Positions 1 to 9,814 are shown, counted from the first letter of the stretch. The stretch: DNA of 64,000 nucleotides from Paenibacillus sanguinis 2301083 = DSM 16941 (GCF_000374825.1 NZ_KB895386.1:62001-126000), one strand, 5' to 3'. A program made the numbers and translations. The notes: a model not told the origin generated them from the sequence alone.

Positions 1-336
1 ACGGTGGGGAAAGGCGAATTTATGGATGAAATGATCACGCTGGCTGGTGGGGTCAATGTAGCATCTGACATCGAAGGCTGGTCGGAGATCAACGAAGAGA
101 ACATTATTCAGGCTGATCCGGACGTCATTTTGTATGCAAAGAGCCTGGTTTATGAGAACAATCAAACTCTGGCTGATATTATTAAAGCCCGCGGTGGTTG
201 GGAGCAAATCAAAGCCATCAAGGAAGATCAGGTCTTTGGCCTGGAAGATAATCTGCTGAGCCGCCCGGGACCACGGATTACGCAAGGACTTATTGAGGTG
301 GCGAAGGCGATCTATCCGGACCTGGTACAGCCATGA
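1..336 (+). CDS. btuF: Corrinoid ABC transporter substrate-binding protein, C-terminal part (BtuF-like)
   Basis: The reading frame is open at the first base, so only the last ~111 residues are seen. They match the C-terminal lobe of a periplasmic-binding-protein-2 (BtuF/FecB) fold: a segment asking where the ligand comes from (NIIQADPDVIL), then RGGWEQIKAIKEDQVF and the terminal RPGPRITQGLIEVAKAIYP, which is typical of cobalamin and siderophore binding lipoproteins. The stop overlaps the start of the permease gene (ATGA). Corrinoid rather than iron specificity is inferred from the cobT-cobU-cobS-cobQ genes that follow without a break. The N-terminus with its lipobox lies outside the window. 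Confidence 0.85.
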   Translation, partial: TVGKGEFMDEMITLAGGVNVASDIEGWSEINEENIIQADPDVILYAKSLVYENNQTLADIIKARGGWEQIKAIKEDQVFGLEDNLLSRPGPRITQGLIEVAKAIYPDLVQP

Positions 337-1382
337 TTCGTGGCAAACTGGCCGGATACGGAACGATAGGGCTGTTGCTGCTCGTAGTGACGCTGCTGCT
401 TTGCATCGGAATCGGCTCGGTCTATTTGCCTGCTGGGGAGATTGCGGCTATTCTGCTGCACCGGATTCCGGGACTTGGCCGCTTGATTACTCCTGATTGG
501 GAAGTGGCGGCGGAGCAGATCGTCGTGCTGGTCCGCCTTCCGCGTGTATTACTTGGCATGCTTGTTGGCGCTTCACTGGCGGTAGCCGGAGCCGGATTTC
601 AGGGTGTGCTGCGCAACCCGCTGGCTGATCCCTATACGCTTGGCGTATCTTCGGGTTCGGCCATCGGCGCCGCCGTCCTGATATTCTTCGGCTGGCAGTT
701 TTCCGTGCTAGGGGTGTTCACGCTCCCGGCCATTGCCTTTATTACCGGATCGATCACCCTGTGGATTGTTCTGTGGCTGGCGCGGGAAAACGGCAAGCTG
801 CCGATCGAAAGCTTGATCCTCTCGGGGGTGGTCATGCAATCCTTTCTTGGAGCGGTGGTCTCTTTTCTGACGGCAATGTCCAAGAAGACGGTCAACGAAA
901 TTTTATACTGGACAATGGGCAGCTTAAGCTTGCGTGGATGGTCGTATACGGCCATCCTTTTCCCATATTTGCTGCTGGGAGCGTTATACTTATGGAGTAG
1001 AGCCAAGCACTTGAATTTGCTGTCCCTGGGCGAGCGACAAGCCGCTCATTCCGGTATGGCTGTGGAGCGGACCAAGCTGCTGGTGCTGCTGGTGGCTACG
1101 CTGATGACGGCGGCAGCCGTATCTGTCTCGGGAGTTATCGGCTTCGTTGGACTGGTGGTTCCGCACATGATTCGTTTGATTACCGGACCGGATTATCGCT
1201 TGATTATTCCACTGTCGGCGATGGGCGGCGGTATATTCATGATGTGGAGCGATCTTGCCGCTCGCTCCCTGCTTGCCCCTACCGAAATTCCACTTGGCAT
1301 TGTTACTGCTTTTGTAGGTGCTCCCTTCTTTGGTTACTTGCTATACCTCAAGAAGAAGCAAAGGGAGGCGGAAATGCGTTGA
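333..1382 (+). CDS. btuC: Corrinoid ABC transporter permease (BtuC/FecCD family)
   Basis: A 349-residue, very hydrophobic protein of the FecCD permease family, with about nine or ten membrane segments beginning near residue 12. The family motif GFQGVLRNPLADPYTLGVSS lies at residues 88-107 and the cytoplasmic coupling loop (SVSGVIGFVGLVVPHMIRL) in the C-terminal third contacts the ATPase. It forms the membrane channel of the importer whose binding protein and ATPase flank it. The ATG overlaps the btuF stop. Family membership is seen directly. The corrinoid substrate is inferred from the cob genes downstream; the family also carries iron-siderophores. Confidence 0.88.
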   Translation: MIRGKLAGYGTIGLLLLVVTLLLCIGIGSVYLPAGEIAAILLHRIPGLGRLITPDWEVAAEQIVVLVRLPRVLLGMLVGASLAVAGAGFQGVLRNPLADPYTLGVSSGSAIGAAVLIFFGWQFSVLGVFTLPAIAFITGSITLWIVLWLARENGKLPIESLILSGVVMQSFLGAVVSFLTAMSKKTVNEILYWTMGSLSLRGWSYTAILFPYLLLGALYLWSRAKHLNLLSLGERQAAHSGMAVERTKLLVLLVATLMTAAAVSVSGVIGFVGLVVPHMIRLITGPDYRLIIPLSAMGGGIFMMWSDLAARSLLAPTEIPLGIVTAFVGAPFFGYLLYLKKKQREAEMR

Positions 1383-2185
1383 TTGAAATCACGAATATAT
1401 CCAAAGCTTATGGCCGCTACAACATACTGGATAAGCTGAGCTGGAAGGTGCGGTCTGGCGAATTCTGGGGACTGATTGGCCCGAATGGCAGTGGCAAAAC
1501 CACCCTTATCAACTTGATTTCCGGTGTGGAGAAGCCGGATGGCGGAGAGATACAACTGGATGGAAAGCGACTGGATACCTATTCGCGCAAGGCGTTATCG
1601 CATAAAGTTGCCGTGCTGCAGCAGGATGGCCTGCCCCCCGTGAGTTATTCGGTCCGTGAGGTGGTTGAGATGGGCAGGTTCGCCTATCAGGACTGGCGTG
1701 GCCGGGAGCTAGGTGATCCGTTGGCAGGAGCCAGGCTAATCGATGGCATCATGGAGCGCCTGGATTTGCTGGAACTGCAGCACCGTCCGCTCAGCGTACT
1801 CAGCGGAGGACAACGGCAACGGGCTGCATTGGGGAAGGTCATGGCCCAGCAACCGGAATTGGTATTGCTGGACGAGCCAACCACCTATCTGGATTTGCGC
1901 TACCAGCTTCAATTTATGGAACTGGTGGCCGACTGGCAGCGAACAGAAGGGCTGACGGTCATCTCAGTGATGCATGATTTGAATTTGGCAGCGATGTATT
2001 GTAACCACCTGCTTGTCATGAGCGGCGGGAGCATCGTGGGACAGGGGGCCCCGGAGGACATTCTCTCTCCAGACCTGGTAGCCAGCGTGTTTGGCGTTCA
2101 TGCCCACCAGGTCGTGCATCCCGATCTGAACATTCCCCAGCTATTACTGCGGCGGGGGGACGTTGCTCCGTGGCAGAGTCAGTAA
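1379..2185 (+). CDS. btuD: Corrinoid ABC transporter ATP-binding protein
   Basis: A 268-residue ATPase with Walker A GPNGSGKTT near residue 34, the ABC signature LSGGQRQRAALGK and Walker B LVLLDEPTTYLDL, followed by the switch histidine in SVMHDLNLAAM. I choose the TTG at 1379 as start: it gives MIEITNISKAYG, the usual N-terminus of the family, and has GGGAGGCGG about eight bases upstream. The longer open frame from 1244 would lie inside the permease gene. It overlaps the btuC stop by four bases, so the genes are translationally coupled. It powers uptake through BtuC. Confidence 0.88.
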   Translation: MIEITNISKAYGRYNILDKLSWKVRSGEFWGLIGPNGSGKTTLINLISGVEKPDGGEIQLDGKRLDTYSRKALSHKVAVLQQDGLPPVSYSVREVVEMGRFAYQDWRGRELGDPLAGARLIDGIMERLDLLELQHRPLSVLSGGQRQRAALGKVMAQQPELVLLDEPTTYLDLRYQLQFMELVADWQRTEGLTVISVMHDLNLAAMYCNHLLVMSGGSIVGQGAPEDILSPDLVASVFGVHAHQVVHPDLNIPQLLLRRGDVAPWQSQ

Positions 2186-2202
2186 GGCTGAGAAAGGGGA
2201 AA

Positions 2203-3288
2203 ATGAACATGGAATTTAAAGCGCTAGCACAGTTGATAGAGGAGATCACACCTCTGAATTTGGCAGCGATGAAGGCAGCCGGGGAGCATCTGGATCGTCT
2301 GGCCAAGCCGCCCGGCAGTCTTGGCAAGCTGGAGGCGCTGGCGGTGAAGCTGTGCGGTATTACCGGGGAAATGCAGCCGTTATTTTCTGACCGGACCGTT
2401 ATCGTTATGGCGGCGGATCACGGGGTATGCGAAGAGGGCATCAGTGCCTTTCCCGCTGAGGTGACGCCCCAAATGGTGCTTAACTTTCTCGCCGGTGGCG
2501 CGGCTGTGAATGTCTTGGCTCGCCAAGCGTCAGCCGAGGTTGTCTGCGTGGATATCGGAGTGAATGCAGAGCTTGCGCATCCGAATTTACTTCAGCGCAA
2601 GCTCCGTTATGGTACCGCCAATATGGTTAAAGGTCCGGCCATGAGCCGACAGGAAGCGGAGGCAGCTATTTTGGTCGGCGCAAATGTAGTTGCTGCCGAA
2701 GCGGGACGAGGAGCCCGGCTGTTCGTGACCGGAGAGATGGGTATCGGCAATACGACGGCCAGCGCAGCGCTGATGAGCAGTCTTACGGGTTATTCTCCGC
2801 TGGAAAGTGTCGGTCGGGGAACGGGCATCACGGATGAACGTCTGCAGCACAAGAGAAATGTGGTGGCCCAAGCGCTGGAGATGAATGCGCCTGATGCAGA
2901 AGACCCGCTTGACGTACTGTCCAAGGTAGGTGGTCTGGAGATTGCCGGGATGACCGGGATTATTCTGGGAGCCGCTGCTTTGCATTGTCCGGTTGTTATT
3001 GATGGCTTCATCTCTACGGTGGCTGCCTTAGTTGCCGTTCGTCTGGCGCCGGAAGCAGCTAATTACGTAATTGCTTCCCATATTTCTCAGGAGCAGGGGC
3101 ATCGTCAATTGCTGGAATCCATGAAGCTTGCACCTATGCTCGATCTGGACATGCGCCTTGGTGAGGGCACCGGAGGTGTGCTGGCATTGCATCTCGTGGA
3201 TGCCGCTTGCCATATCATGAGGGAGATGGCTACCTTTGAAAGTGCGGGAGTATCGGATGGCGTTGCCTCCGAAGAGCTAAGCCGATGA
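2203..3288 (+). CDS. cobT: Nicotinate-nucleotide--dimethylbenzimidazole phosphoribosyltransferase
   Basis: CobT transfers phosphoribose from nicotinate mononucleotide to 5,6-dimethylbenzimidazole, making the alpha-ribazole phosphate of the lower cobamide ligand. The 361-residue protein carries the family signatures RLAKPPGSLGKLE, VIVMAADHGV, GEMGIGNTTASAAL and, near the C-terminus, the LGEGTGGVLAL stretch that holds the catalytic glutamate of the family. The start at 2203 is preceded by AAAGGGGA. A GTG at 2170 inside btuD is possible but adds a non-conserved leader. The stop overlaps cobU (ATGA). Length is normal for the family. Confidence 0.93.
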   Translation: MNMEFKALAQLIEEITPLNLAAMKAAGEHLDRLAKPPGSLGKLEALAVKLCGITGEMQPLFSDRTVIVMAADHGVCEEGISAFPAEVTPQMVLNFLAGGAAVNVLARQASAEVVCVDIGVNAELAHPNLLQRKLRYGTANMVKGPAMSRQEAEAAILVGANVVAAEAGRGARLFVTGEMGIGNTTASAALMSSLTGYSPLESVGRGTGITDERLQHKRNVVAQALEMNAPDAEDPLDVLSKVGGLEIAGMTGIILGAAALHCPVVIDGFISTVAALVAVRLAPEAANYVIASHISQEQGHRQLLESMKLAPMLDLDMRLGEGTGGVLALHLVDAACHIMREMATFESAGVSDGVASEELSR

Positions 3289-3929
3289 AGGTTCTGGTGA
3301 CCGGAGGAGCGCGTAGCGGAAAAAGCACGTTTGCTGAACGCTTTGTGATGAAACAGGCGGGCTCGGCGATTTATGTTGCCACGGCACAAGCCTTTGATAA
3401 AGAGATGAAGGAGCGTATTGCACTTCACCGGCAGCAGCGTGAGGAGCAAGAGTATGGTTGGACTACGCTGGAGGAGCCCTATAGACTTCCCGCTTTACTG
3501 ATAAAACTAGGTGGAGACCACGATGGCCAGGAACGGTTAGCGACGTCTTCCATGGAGCATGAGCTATGTTCTGACGCTAAGGCTAGAGTCGTGAATACCT
3601 GGACTTGCCAGCCTACCGTGCTGGTCGATTGCCTGACCTTATGGTTGTCCAACATATTGCTGGCTGCCGGAGATGAACCCGATCATGCGATCGAAACGGT
3701 CATGGAGCAGATCAGACAACTGGCTGCGGCTGTGGCTGAATTCCCGGGCACATTGGTGATGGTCACGAATGAGGTAGGCCATGGGATTGTACCTGAGTAT
3801 CCGCTGGGGCGGCAATACCGGGACTTGGCCGGTACAATGAATCGCATGATTGCAGCGATGGCGGATCAGGTATTTCTAGTCACAGCAGGCATCCCGATAG
3901 AATTAAAAAGCAGGGAGTATCTTTTATGA
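3285..3929 (+). CDS. cobU: Adenosylcobinamide kinase / adenosylcobinamide-phosphate guanylyltransferase
   Basis: Bifunctional enzyme that phosphorylates adenosylcobinamide and then activates it with GTP. Seen: P-loop GGARSGKSTFAERF at residues 7-20, the guanylylation-type histidine in RIALHRQQRE, W-x-T-x-EEP, and VLVDCLTLWLSN (Walker B region). At 214 residues it is longer than the usual 170-190. The excess is a polar segment of about 35 residues between the EEP motif and VLVDCLTLW (roughly residues 70-106), containing GGDHDGQERLATSS. Both ends overlap neighbouring genes by four bases, so it belongs to the same operon as cobT and cobS. Confidence 0.92.
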   Translation: MKVLVTGGARSGKSTFAERFVMKQAGSAIYVATAQAFDKEMKERIALHRQQREEQEYGWTTLEEPYRLPALLIKLGGDHDGQERLATSSMEHELCSDAKARVVNTWTCQPTVLVDCLTLWLSNILLAAGDEPDHAIETVMEQIRQLAAAVAEFPGTLVMVTNEVGHGIVPEYPLGRQYRDLAGTMNRMIAAMADQVFLVTAGIPIELKSREYLL

Positions 3930-4780
3930 GCGAACCTAAATCTCAGGGACCGCAGAATAATGTCGTCTATCCCTTATCTCATCAAATCGTTGCGGCGTTT
4001 CAATTCCTGTCCCGTATTCCGATTCGGAAGGAACTGGATTTTACACCCGATCTGTTGCGGCGCAGTGCGGTGTACTATCCCCTGGTCGGCGCGTCCATTG
4101 GTATCTGTGTCTGGGGGGCGGGTCTTTTATTCGCTTGGCTGCTGCCTTCCTGGCCTGCGGCTGTACTTGCGCTGATGGTTTGGGTCTGGCTCACGGGCGG
4201 CTTGCATCTGGATGGCTGGATGGATACGGCGGACGGGCTGCTGAGCTACCGCTCCAGAGAGAGAATGCTGGAAATTATGAAGGACAGCCGGGTCGGTGCT
4301 ATGGGCGTACTAGCTTGTATGCTGCTGGTGTTGCTCAAGCTGTCCTTGGTCTTTTCCTTGCTGCAAAGCAGTCCCGTTCAATCGGGATTGGCCATTATGA
4401 CGGCAGCGATCTGGAGCCGCTGGTTCATGACCCGGGCTATGCAGCGCTGGCCGAAGGCCAGGCAAGGGGAAGGGCTGGCAGGGCAATTCCGTACCGTGGG
4501 TGGACGCGAGGCTCAGGAGTCAACGCTACTGGCCCTGTTGCTGACCATTGCAATTATGTTGTTGTGCCTGCTGCTGGCTTTGCAAGGGATGGAAGGGGAT
4601 GCTTTGATGAAGGTCATGCTGTATATGATGCTTCACCCTTTTGTGGCCTGGGGAGCAGGCACCTGGGCAGCAGGACGAATCAGCCACAAATTGGGGGGCT
4701 TGACAGGGGATACCTACGGAGCGTTGAATGAAGGGCTGGAGGCTTTGCTGTTGCTGCTGGCTGTCCTGATTTTACTATGA
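3926..4780 (+). CDS. cobS: Adenosylcobinamide-GDP ribazoletransferase (cobalamin synthase)
   Basis: Integral membrane enzyme that joins adenosylcobinamide-GDP to alpha-ribazole (phosphate), the last step of the nucleotide-loop pathway. The 284-residue protein has the family's acidic motif GGLHLDGWMDTADGLLSY near residues 91-108 and the following KDSRVGAMG, plus about six hydrophobic segments. The N-terminal FQFLSRIPI is also typical. ATG overlaps the cobU stop. With CobT and CobU it completes assembly of cobalamin from imported cobinamide. Confidence 0.93.
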   Translation: MSEPKSQGPQNNVVYPLSHQIVAAFQFLSRIPIRKELDFTPDLLRRSAVYYPLVGASIGICVWGAGLLFAWLLPSWPAAVLALMVWVWLTGGLHLDGWMDTADGLLSYRSRERMLEIMKDSRVGAMGVLACMLLVLLKLSLVFSLLQSSPVQSGLAIMTAAIWSRWFMTRAMQRWPKARQGEGLAGQFRTVGGREAQESTLLALLLTIAIMLLCLLLALQGMEGDALMKVMLYMMLHPFVAWGAGTWAAGRISHKLGGLTGDTYGALNEGLEALLLLLAVLILL

Positions 4781-4814
4781 AGACGGACCTTGCAAGAGAG
4801 GAGCACAAACTGGA

Positions 4815-6521
4815 ATGGAGCGTAACAAAAAGCTGGCTGCAAGCATCGGTGCAGTTCTCATGGTGCAAGGCACGGCCTCGGATGTAGGAAAAAGTGTAAT
4901 CGTAACGGCCTTATGCCGTATTTTTGTTCAGGACGGTTTGCGTCCTGCCCCGTTCAAATCCCAGAACATGGCTCTGAATTCTTATGTTACGCCGGACGGT
5001 AAGGAGATTGGCCGCGCGCAGGGAACGCAGGCTGAGGCCTGCGGGATTGCAGCGACTACGGACATGAATCCGGTGCTGCTTAAACCAACGGGGGACATGC
5101 ATTCGCAAATCGTAGTCCATGGCCGTCCACATCAGCATCTCAGTGCGGTCAAGTATCGTGAGGAATTCTTGCCGCAGGCCAAGCCGCTGGTGATGGAAGC
5201 CCTGAATCGGCTGCGTCAGCAATACGACATCGTGGTGATGGAAGGTGCGGGGAGTCCGGCGGAAATCAATCTCAAGCATCGTGATATCGTAAACATGAAT
5301 CTGGCAGGCTGGGCGGATGCTCCGGTTATTCTGATCGGAGATATCGACCGGGGGGGTGTATTTGCTTTTTTTGTTGGGACGCTGGAGCTGTTGGAGCCGC
5401 ATGAACGAGCCCGCGTCAAGGGCTTCATTATCAATAAATTTCGCGGTGATGTGTCTTTATTGAAGCCTGGTTTGGATTGGCTGAAGCAACGTACCGGTAT
5501 CCCTGTATTAGGTGTCATTCCCTTCATGCCGGATATGGATATTGATGCAGAGGATTCGGTGGTGCTGGATACCTATGACTCGGCCCGGCCTGCCCTCGGA
5601 CAGGCGGAGCTGGATATCGCTGTCATTCGCTACCCGCGCATCTCCAATTTCACTGACTTCGCGCCCTTGGTGGCAGAGCCTGATGTTTCGGTTCGATATG
5701 TAGATAAGGCCGCAGATTTGGGAAGACCCGATGTGATCATATTGCCGGGAACGAAGGATACGCTGGGTGATTTGGACTATTTGCGTCGTCAAGGACTGGA
5801 GCAGGAGATATCCGGCCATTTGCAGCGTGGCACACACACCCAATTGGTCGGAATTTGCGGGGGTTATCAAATGCTTGGGGAACAGCTCCATGATCCTGAG
5901 GGAGTGGAAGCCATGGCTTCCAGGTGGGCCCCTGGTCTGGGCTGGTTACCGTTGTCTACTACCTTTCTTCCCGGGAAGAAGACCGTGCGTGTACAAGGCA
6001 CGATGCTGGATGATTCTCCACTACGCTTGAATATGACAGATCGACAGTTCCTCATCGAGGGCTATGAGATTCATGCCGGGGTCACTATACCGGTGTCCGC
6101 TCAAGATATTTCAGTATCCGTTGCCTCCTTATTTGCTGTCCGTTCCATTCAAGACACCAGCCGCAATGCGCAGGCAGAGGATGCCCGGGCAGAAAGGGAT
6201 AGCTTAGGTCAAGATATGGCTGATCAGGATAGACAAAGGGACTTGCATGCGGGTGGCGAGGTTCATCTGGAAGGAGCTTCACGCAGCGATGGCAGAGTGT
6301 TCGAGACTTACTTGCACGGTCTGTTTCATAACGACGACTGGAGACGTGCCTGGTTAAATGGCATCCGCGTGAGCAAGGGGTTAGCTCCGTTGGAAGCTAC
6401 AATCTCTATGGCAGCACGCAAGGAGGAGGCCTTTGATCGGCTTGCAGATCATGTCCGTGCACATTTGCATATGAAGAAGCTATACGAGATTGCTGGAATT
6501 CAGCCTGAATCCGAGGCGTAA
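4815..6521 (+). CDS. cobQ: Cobyric acid synthase (glutamine-hydrolysing amidase)
   Basis: CobQ amidates four side chains of adenosylcobyrinate diamide with glutamine and ATP. The N-terminal dethiobiotin-synthetase-like domain starts with VQGTASDVGKSVIVTALC (residues 17-34) and contains VVMEGAGSPAEINL. The class I glutamine amidotransferase domain has the nucleophile in GICGGYQMLG (Cys348) and the histidine in VFETYLHGLF. At 568 residues it exceeds the usual ~500: a charged segment rich in Asp, Arg, Glu and Gln (about residues 425-490) sits just before the catalytic histidine strand. An internal start at 4860 would still keep the P-loop. It follows cobS by 34 bases. Confidence 0.92.
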   Translation: MERNKKLAASIGAVLMVQGTASDVGKSVIVTALCRIFVQDGLRPAPFKSQNMALNSYVTPDGKEIGRAQGTQAEACGIAATTDMNPVLLKPTGDMHSQIVVHGRPHQHLSAVKYREEFLPQAKPLVMEALNRLRQQYDIVVMEGAGSPAEINLKHRDIVNMNLAGWADAPVILIGDIDRGGVFAFFVGTLELLEPHERARVKGFIINKFRGDVSLLKPGLDWLKQRTGIPVLGVIPFMPDMDIDAEDSVVLDTYDSARPALGQAELDIAVIRYPRISNFTDFAPLVAEPDVSVRYVDKAADLGRPDVIILPGTKDTLGDLDYLRRQGLEQEISGHLQRGTHTQLVGICGGYQMLGEQLHDPEGVEAMASRWAPGLGWLPLSTTFLPGKKTVRVQGTMLDDSPLRLNMTDRQFLIEGYEIHAGVTIPVSAQDISVSVASLFAVRSIQDTSRNAQAEDARAERDSLGQDMADQDRQRDLHAGGEVHLEGASRSDGRVFETYLHGLFHNDDWRRAWLNGIRVSKGLAPLEATISMAARKEEAFDRLADHVRAHLHMKKLYEIAGIQPESEA

Positions 6522-6555
6522 GTCATGGTTATCAGTGCAGCTAAGTCACATAATT

Positions 6556-6611
6556 AAAAACCGTCCCCTGGGCACCGTTTAATGAATCACGGTGAAGGGA
6601 ACGGTTTTTTT
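6556..6611. terminator. Rho-independent terminator after cobQ
   Basis: AACCGTCCC and GGGAACGGTT form the outer stem, CACCGT and ACGGTG the inner one, followed by T7 on the plus strand. On the minus strand AAAAA precedes the stem, so it may also serve the convergent chemoreceptor gene. Confidence 0.8.
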
Positions 6612-6688
6612 GTTGAACTCATAATTAAGGCTCAATCTAAAAAATCATCGCATATATGTCCAGCACTGATTTTGGTGTTGAGCCATAA

Positions 6689-8380
6689 TTAAATCTGGAA
6701 CTTCTCAACAGACTCGCGCAATAATATCGCTTGCTTGTGCAAGGATTGAACCGTCTGAGCATGGCCTTCCATTTCAGATAGCTGCTGCTGGGAATAGTCA
6801 GAGATTTGCACCATATTTTCAAGCGACTTTGCGGTGATATTCGCTGATTCCTCAACAGAGGCCGTAACTTCCTCTGTGCCCGCAGATACCTGCTGGGTTG
6901 AGGCCGAGACGGACTGAATGGTCAGGTTTACATTGTGAATCAACTCTGTCAACTGCTCAAAGGCTTGGCCCGCTTGCTTCACACGCTCTGTACCGGACAC
7001 GATCTCTTGGCTGGCATTCTGCATAGCGTTGACGGAGTTCTCCGATTCCTCGCGTATACTGAGCAGATTTTCGCTAATCTCTTCCATGGCCAGCCGGGAT
7101 TGCTCTGCCAGCTTGCGGACTTCCTCGGCAACGACGGCGAAGCCTTTGCCGTGCTCACCCGCCCGCGCAGCTTCAATCGCGGCATTCAAGGCCAAAATGT
7201 TAATTTGCTTTGTAATATCGGTGATGGTTCCTACGACCGTAGCAATCGATTCCGAGCGTTCGTTGAGGTTGCGGATATACGCCAGCGTACGGTTGGCTGC
7301 ATCCTCTACATGGAGCATTTGCTGTACGGCAGTTTGAGCCAGTTCATTCCCCGCTCCGGCCTCAGCGGAGGCTTGTCCGATTCGGTCACTCACTTCCGCA
7401 GAGGAAGTGGCAATATGCTGCACTCCTAGGGATATTTCTTCCATAGCCCGAGCATTTTCAGCGGCTGCCGAGGCAATTGTCATACTTCCCGACTCGATCT
7501 CTTGAGTAGCCGTATTGGAGCGTGCAATCAAGTCCTGAAAGGTCGTTACTGATGTTGACAGATGGTCAGAGGCTCCCACGACAGCATGAGAGGTTTGCAT
7601 TACGGTTGCAAACATTTCTTTGAGTTGGGTCGTCATCGTCCGGAAGCTGTTGGCCAACTGCCCGATTTCATCCTGGCTCTTCACTTCGATAGTTTGGCGG
7701 AAATCGCCAACTGCCATTTTGTCAGTGGCTGCAACCAGCTTCTTGATGGGCTTGGTGATTCGCGTACTGATCAAGTAAGCGGCGGCCATGCCCAGCACAA
7801 TAACGAGAGCGGTAATGGCGATACAGATATTTAGTATTTCTGCCCGCTTCTCATCAATAAACGTGGCATCAAGCCCCACACCAAGCAATGCTTTACTGCC
7901 GGGGATGGCAATAAAGGCCGTTTTGTGCGATCCAAAGCTGTCCGAGTAGAGGTCGCTGATCTTGACTCCACCGTTGACCGCCTCCGTCATGGCCGCTTGA
8001 ATCTCCAGCTTATCGCCGGCTGTCATGCCCGAGTTCTCATTGGCAGCCAGCACGGTGGCACCTTCTTCCTGAAGATGAAGCAGGTAAGCGGTGCTAAGCT
8101 GAAATTCGGCGGCGCTGGAGGTCAGATACTGCTCTACTGTAAACCGCGAGTTTTCGTTGCCACTTAACAGTTGCAATGATTGGGTAGTATCCAGGCGCTT
8201 GAAAATATCCTGAGTGCTGGTCAGCAATACCTTATCGAATTGAGGCAGCACATTTTGATTAATGATGCCCATAGAAATGTAATAAAAGCTGACACTAAAT
8301 AATAGCGATGAAATGACGATGACCGCCGCAAATACACTCATCAGCCTGCGGCTTATGGAGCGATTAATGCCCTTAAACAA
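6689..8380 (-). CDS. Methyl-accepting chemotaxis protein
   Basis: A 563-residue transmembrane chemoreceptor. Residues ~13-35 form the first membrane segment, residues ~40-185 an extracellular sensor region that looks like a single Cache-type domain, residues ~186-207 the second membrane segment, then a HAMP linker ([20 protein letters not shown]). The cytoplasmic part has the highly conserved hairpin tip [19 protein letters not shown], which binds CheA and CheW, flanked by long Glu/Gln/Ala coiled coil with methylation-type positions. The ligand cannot be told from sequence. It stands alone, convergent with cobQ. I saw no flagellar sigma-D promoter in the 150 bases upstream. Confidence 0.93.
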   Translation of the reverse strand: MFKGINRSISRRLMSVFAAVIVISSLLFSVSFYYISMGIINQNVLPQFDKVLLTSTQDIFKRLDTTQSLQLLSGNENSRFTVEQYLTSSAAEFQLSTAYLLHLQEEGATVLAANENSGMTAGDKLEIQAAMTEAVNGGVKISDLYSDSFGSHKTAFIAIPGSKALLGVGLDATFIDEKRAEILNICIAITALVIVLGMAAAYLISTRITKPIKKLVAATDKMAVGDFRQTIEVKSQDEIGQLANSFRTMTTQLKEMFATVMQTSHAVVGASDHLSTSVTTFQDLIARSNTATQEIESGSMTIASAAAENARAMEEISLGVQHIATSSAEVSDRIGQASAEAGAGNELAQTAVQQMLHVEDAANRTLAYIRNLNERSESIATVVGTITDITKQINILALNAAIEAARAGEHGKGFAVVAEEVRKLAEQSRLAMEEISENLLSIREESENSVNAMQNASQEIVSGTERVKQAGQAFEQLTELIHNVNLTIQSVSASTQQVSAGTEEVTASVEESANITAKSLENMVQISDYSQQQLSEMEGHAQTVQSLHKQAILLRESVEKFQI

Positions 8381-8574
8381 AGAAAATCCTCTCCAATCTC
8401 CCTTAAGATGTTGTTATTGGTTCTTATAGGAACTGCAGTGTCTATTTTTCTACCACTGGTTCATAAGCATTATTCTATAGGAAAAAATGCCCTTTGAAAA
8501 TAAGCTCGTCACATTTTTTTGGTTTTCAAGCTATTATTTATGTAAAAATGCCTAGAAATGCAGATAAAAAGGAA

Positions 8575-8625
8575 AATAAAAAAGGAGCCTTGAGCCCTGG
8601 AAAGGGCAACAAAGCTTCTTTTTTA
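8575..8625 (-). terminator. Terminator after the M24 peptidase gene
   Basis: Read on the minus strand, GAAGCTTTGTTGCCCT pairs imperfectly with AGGGCTCAAGGCTCC and is followed by a T-run. It lies just past the stop at 8638. Confidence 0.6.
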
Positions 8626-8637
8626 TTACATTAAGCG

Positions 8638-9723
8638 TTAGATATAAGTTAGGTTTTTAGGGTAGCTGGTTAATACTTCCACCCCGGTTGCTGTGACCAA
8701 TACATCATCTTCGATACGAACGCCGCCCACTCCCGGTACGTAAATGCCTGGCTCTACCGTAAATACATGTCCTTCCGCTAGCCGGTATTCATTTTCCCCA
8801 TGGACGGAAGGAAATTCATGGACATCAATGCCAAGCCCATGGCCAAGCCGATGAAGGAAATACTCCCCATATCCAGCCCTTTCGATGACTTGCCGTGCAG
8901 CATGGTCAATGGAGGCGAAGGTCACGCCGGGCTTGATGGCCGCGATTGCCGCTTCGTTAGCGGCTAGCACGGTTTCATAGATTTTAATCAACTCCGGGGA
9001 TAGTTCCCCGACAGCGAAGGTTCGAGTAATGTCCGAGGCGTAGCCATCTGCATAAACGCCGATATCGAACATCAGCAGATCGCCCCTGCGGATTTGTCTG
9101 TTGCCAGGTACGCCATGCGGAAGGGCTGTTTTCTCGCCCGATAGAACCATCGAGTCAAAGGAGGGACCATCTGCACCCAATTTGCGAATTTGATATTCAA
9201 CCTGGGCAACGAGCTCATTTTCAGTCACGCCTTCTTGCACCTGAAGCAGCGTTTCACTAAGCACCTGCTCAATCAGCCGGACGGCATGCTTGATTTTATC
9301 TACTTCAGCCGTGCTCTTGCTTACTCGCAAGTCACGGAGCCATGTTCCTACGTCCGTGTACCCGCCAAAACCTAACGTGTCTTTCATTTGCTCAAATTTA
9401 GCAACGGAAACCTGCTCCTTCTCAAAGCCGAACGTCCCTTTTAGTTCACCCAGCCTTGATTTGAGCACTTCATAGGGATTGTCGGTATCTCCATGGGTCA
9501 GAATTTCGGTTACATCCGCAGCAGCCCGGGCGGCTGCTTCATCCAATGCAGGGACGAGCATAAAGGGCTCGCTTCCGACTTGCAGAATCGCTCCAAGAAA
9601 CCGTTCATGCGGATTGCTTAAAAATCCGGTGAGATAGTAAACATGTTTTGGGTCCGTAATCAGTACGGTATCGACACCTGATTCATGCATCTTGCGTTCA
9701 AGTTCCATCCATTTTGCATTCAT
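8638..9723 (-). CDS. Xaa-Pro aminopeptidase / M24 family metallopeptidase
   Basis: A 361-residue pita-bread metallopeptidase that removes an N-terminal residue preceding proline (prolidase or aminopeptidase P group). All five metal ligands are visible: Asp220 and Asp231 (MFDIGVYADGYASDITRTF), His295 (HRLGHGLGIDVHE), Glu324 (FTVEPGIYV) and Glu338 (VRIEDDVLV). The N-terminal ~130 residues are the creatinase-type domain. AAAGGA lies about 12 bases before the ATG. Homologues in Bacillales are cytoplasmic peptidases (YqhT/YkvY type). The exact dipeptide specificity cannot be judged. Confidence 0.9.
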   Translation of the reverse strand: MNAKWMELERKMHESGVDTVLITDPKHVYYLTGFLSNPHERFLGAILQVGSEPFMLVPALDEAAARAAADVTEILTHGDTDNPYEVLKSRLGELKGTFGFEKEQVSVAKFEQMKDTLGFGGYTDVGTWLRDLRVSKSTAEVDKIKHAVRLIEQVLSETLLQVQEGVTENELVAQVEYQIRKLGADGPSFDSMVLSGEKTALPHGVPGNRQIRRGDLLMFDIGVYADGYASDITRTFAVGELSPELIKIYETVLAANEAAIAAIKPGVTFASIDHAARQVIERAGYGEYFLHRLGHGLGIDVHEFPSVHGENEYRLAEGHVFTVEPGIYVPGVGGVRIEDDVLVTATGVEVLTSYPKNLTYI

Positions 9724-9814
9724 TCCAAAACCATCGTCCTTTCGTTACAAAACCTCTCGTTCTATTATAGGACAAAACCTGTCAAGAACGTATAGAATAC
9801 AATAAATGAGAGGA

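Noticed and set aside
8381-8480. Sigma-D promoter for the chemoreceptor
   Set aside because: No TAAA-N15-GCCGATAT-like sequence found.
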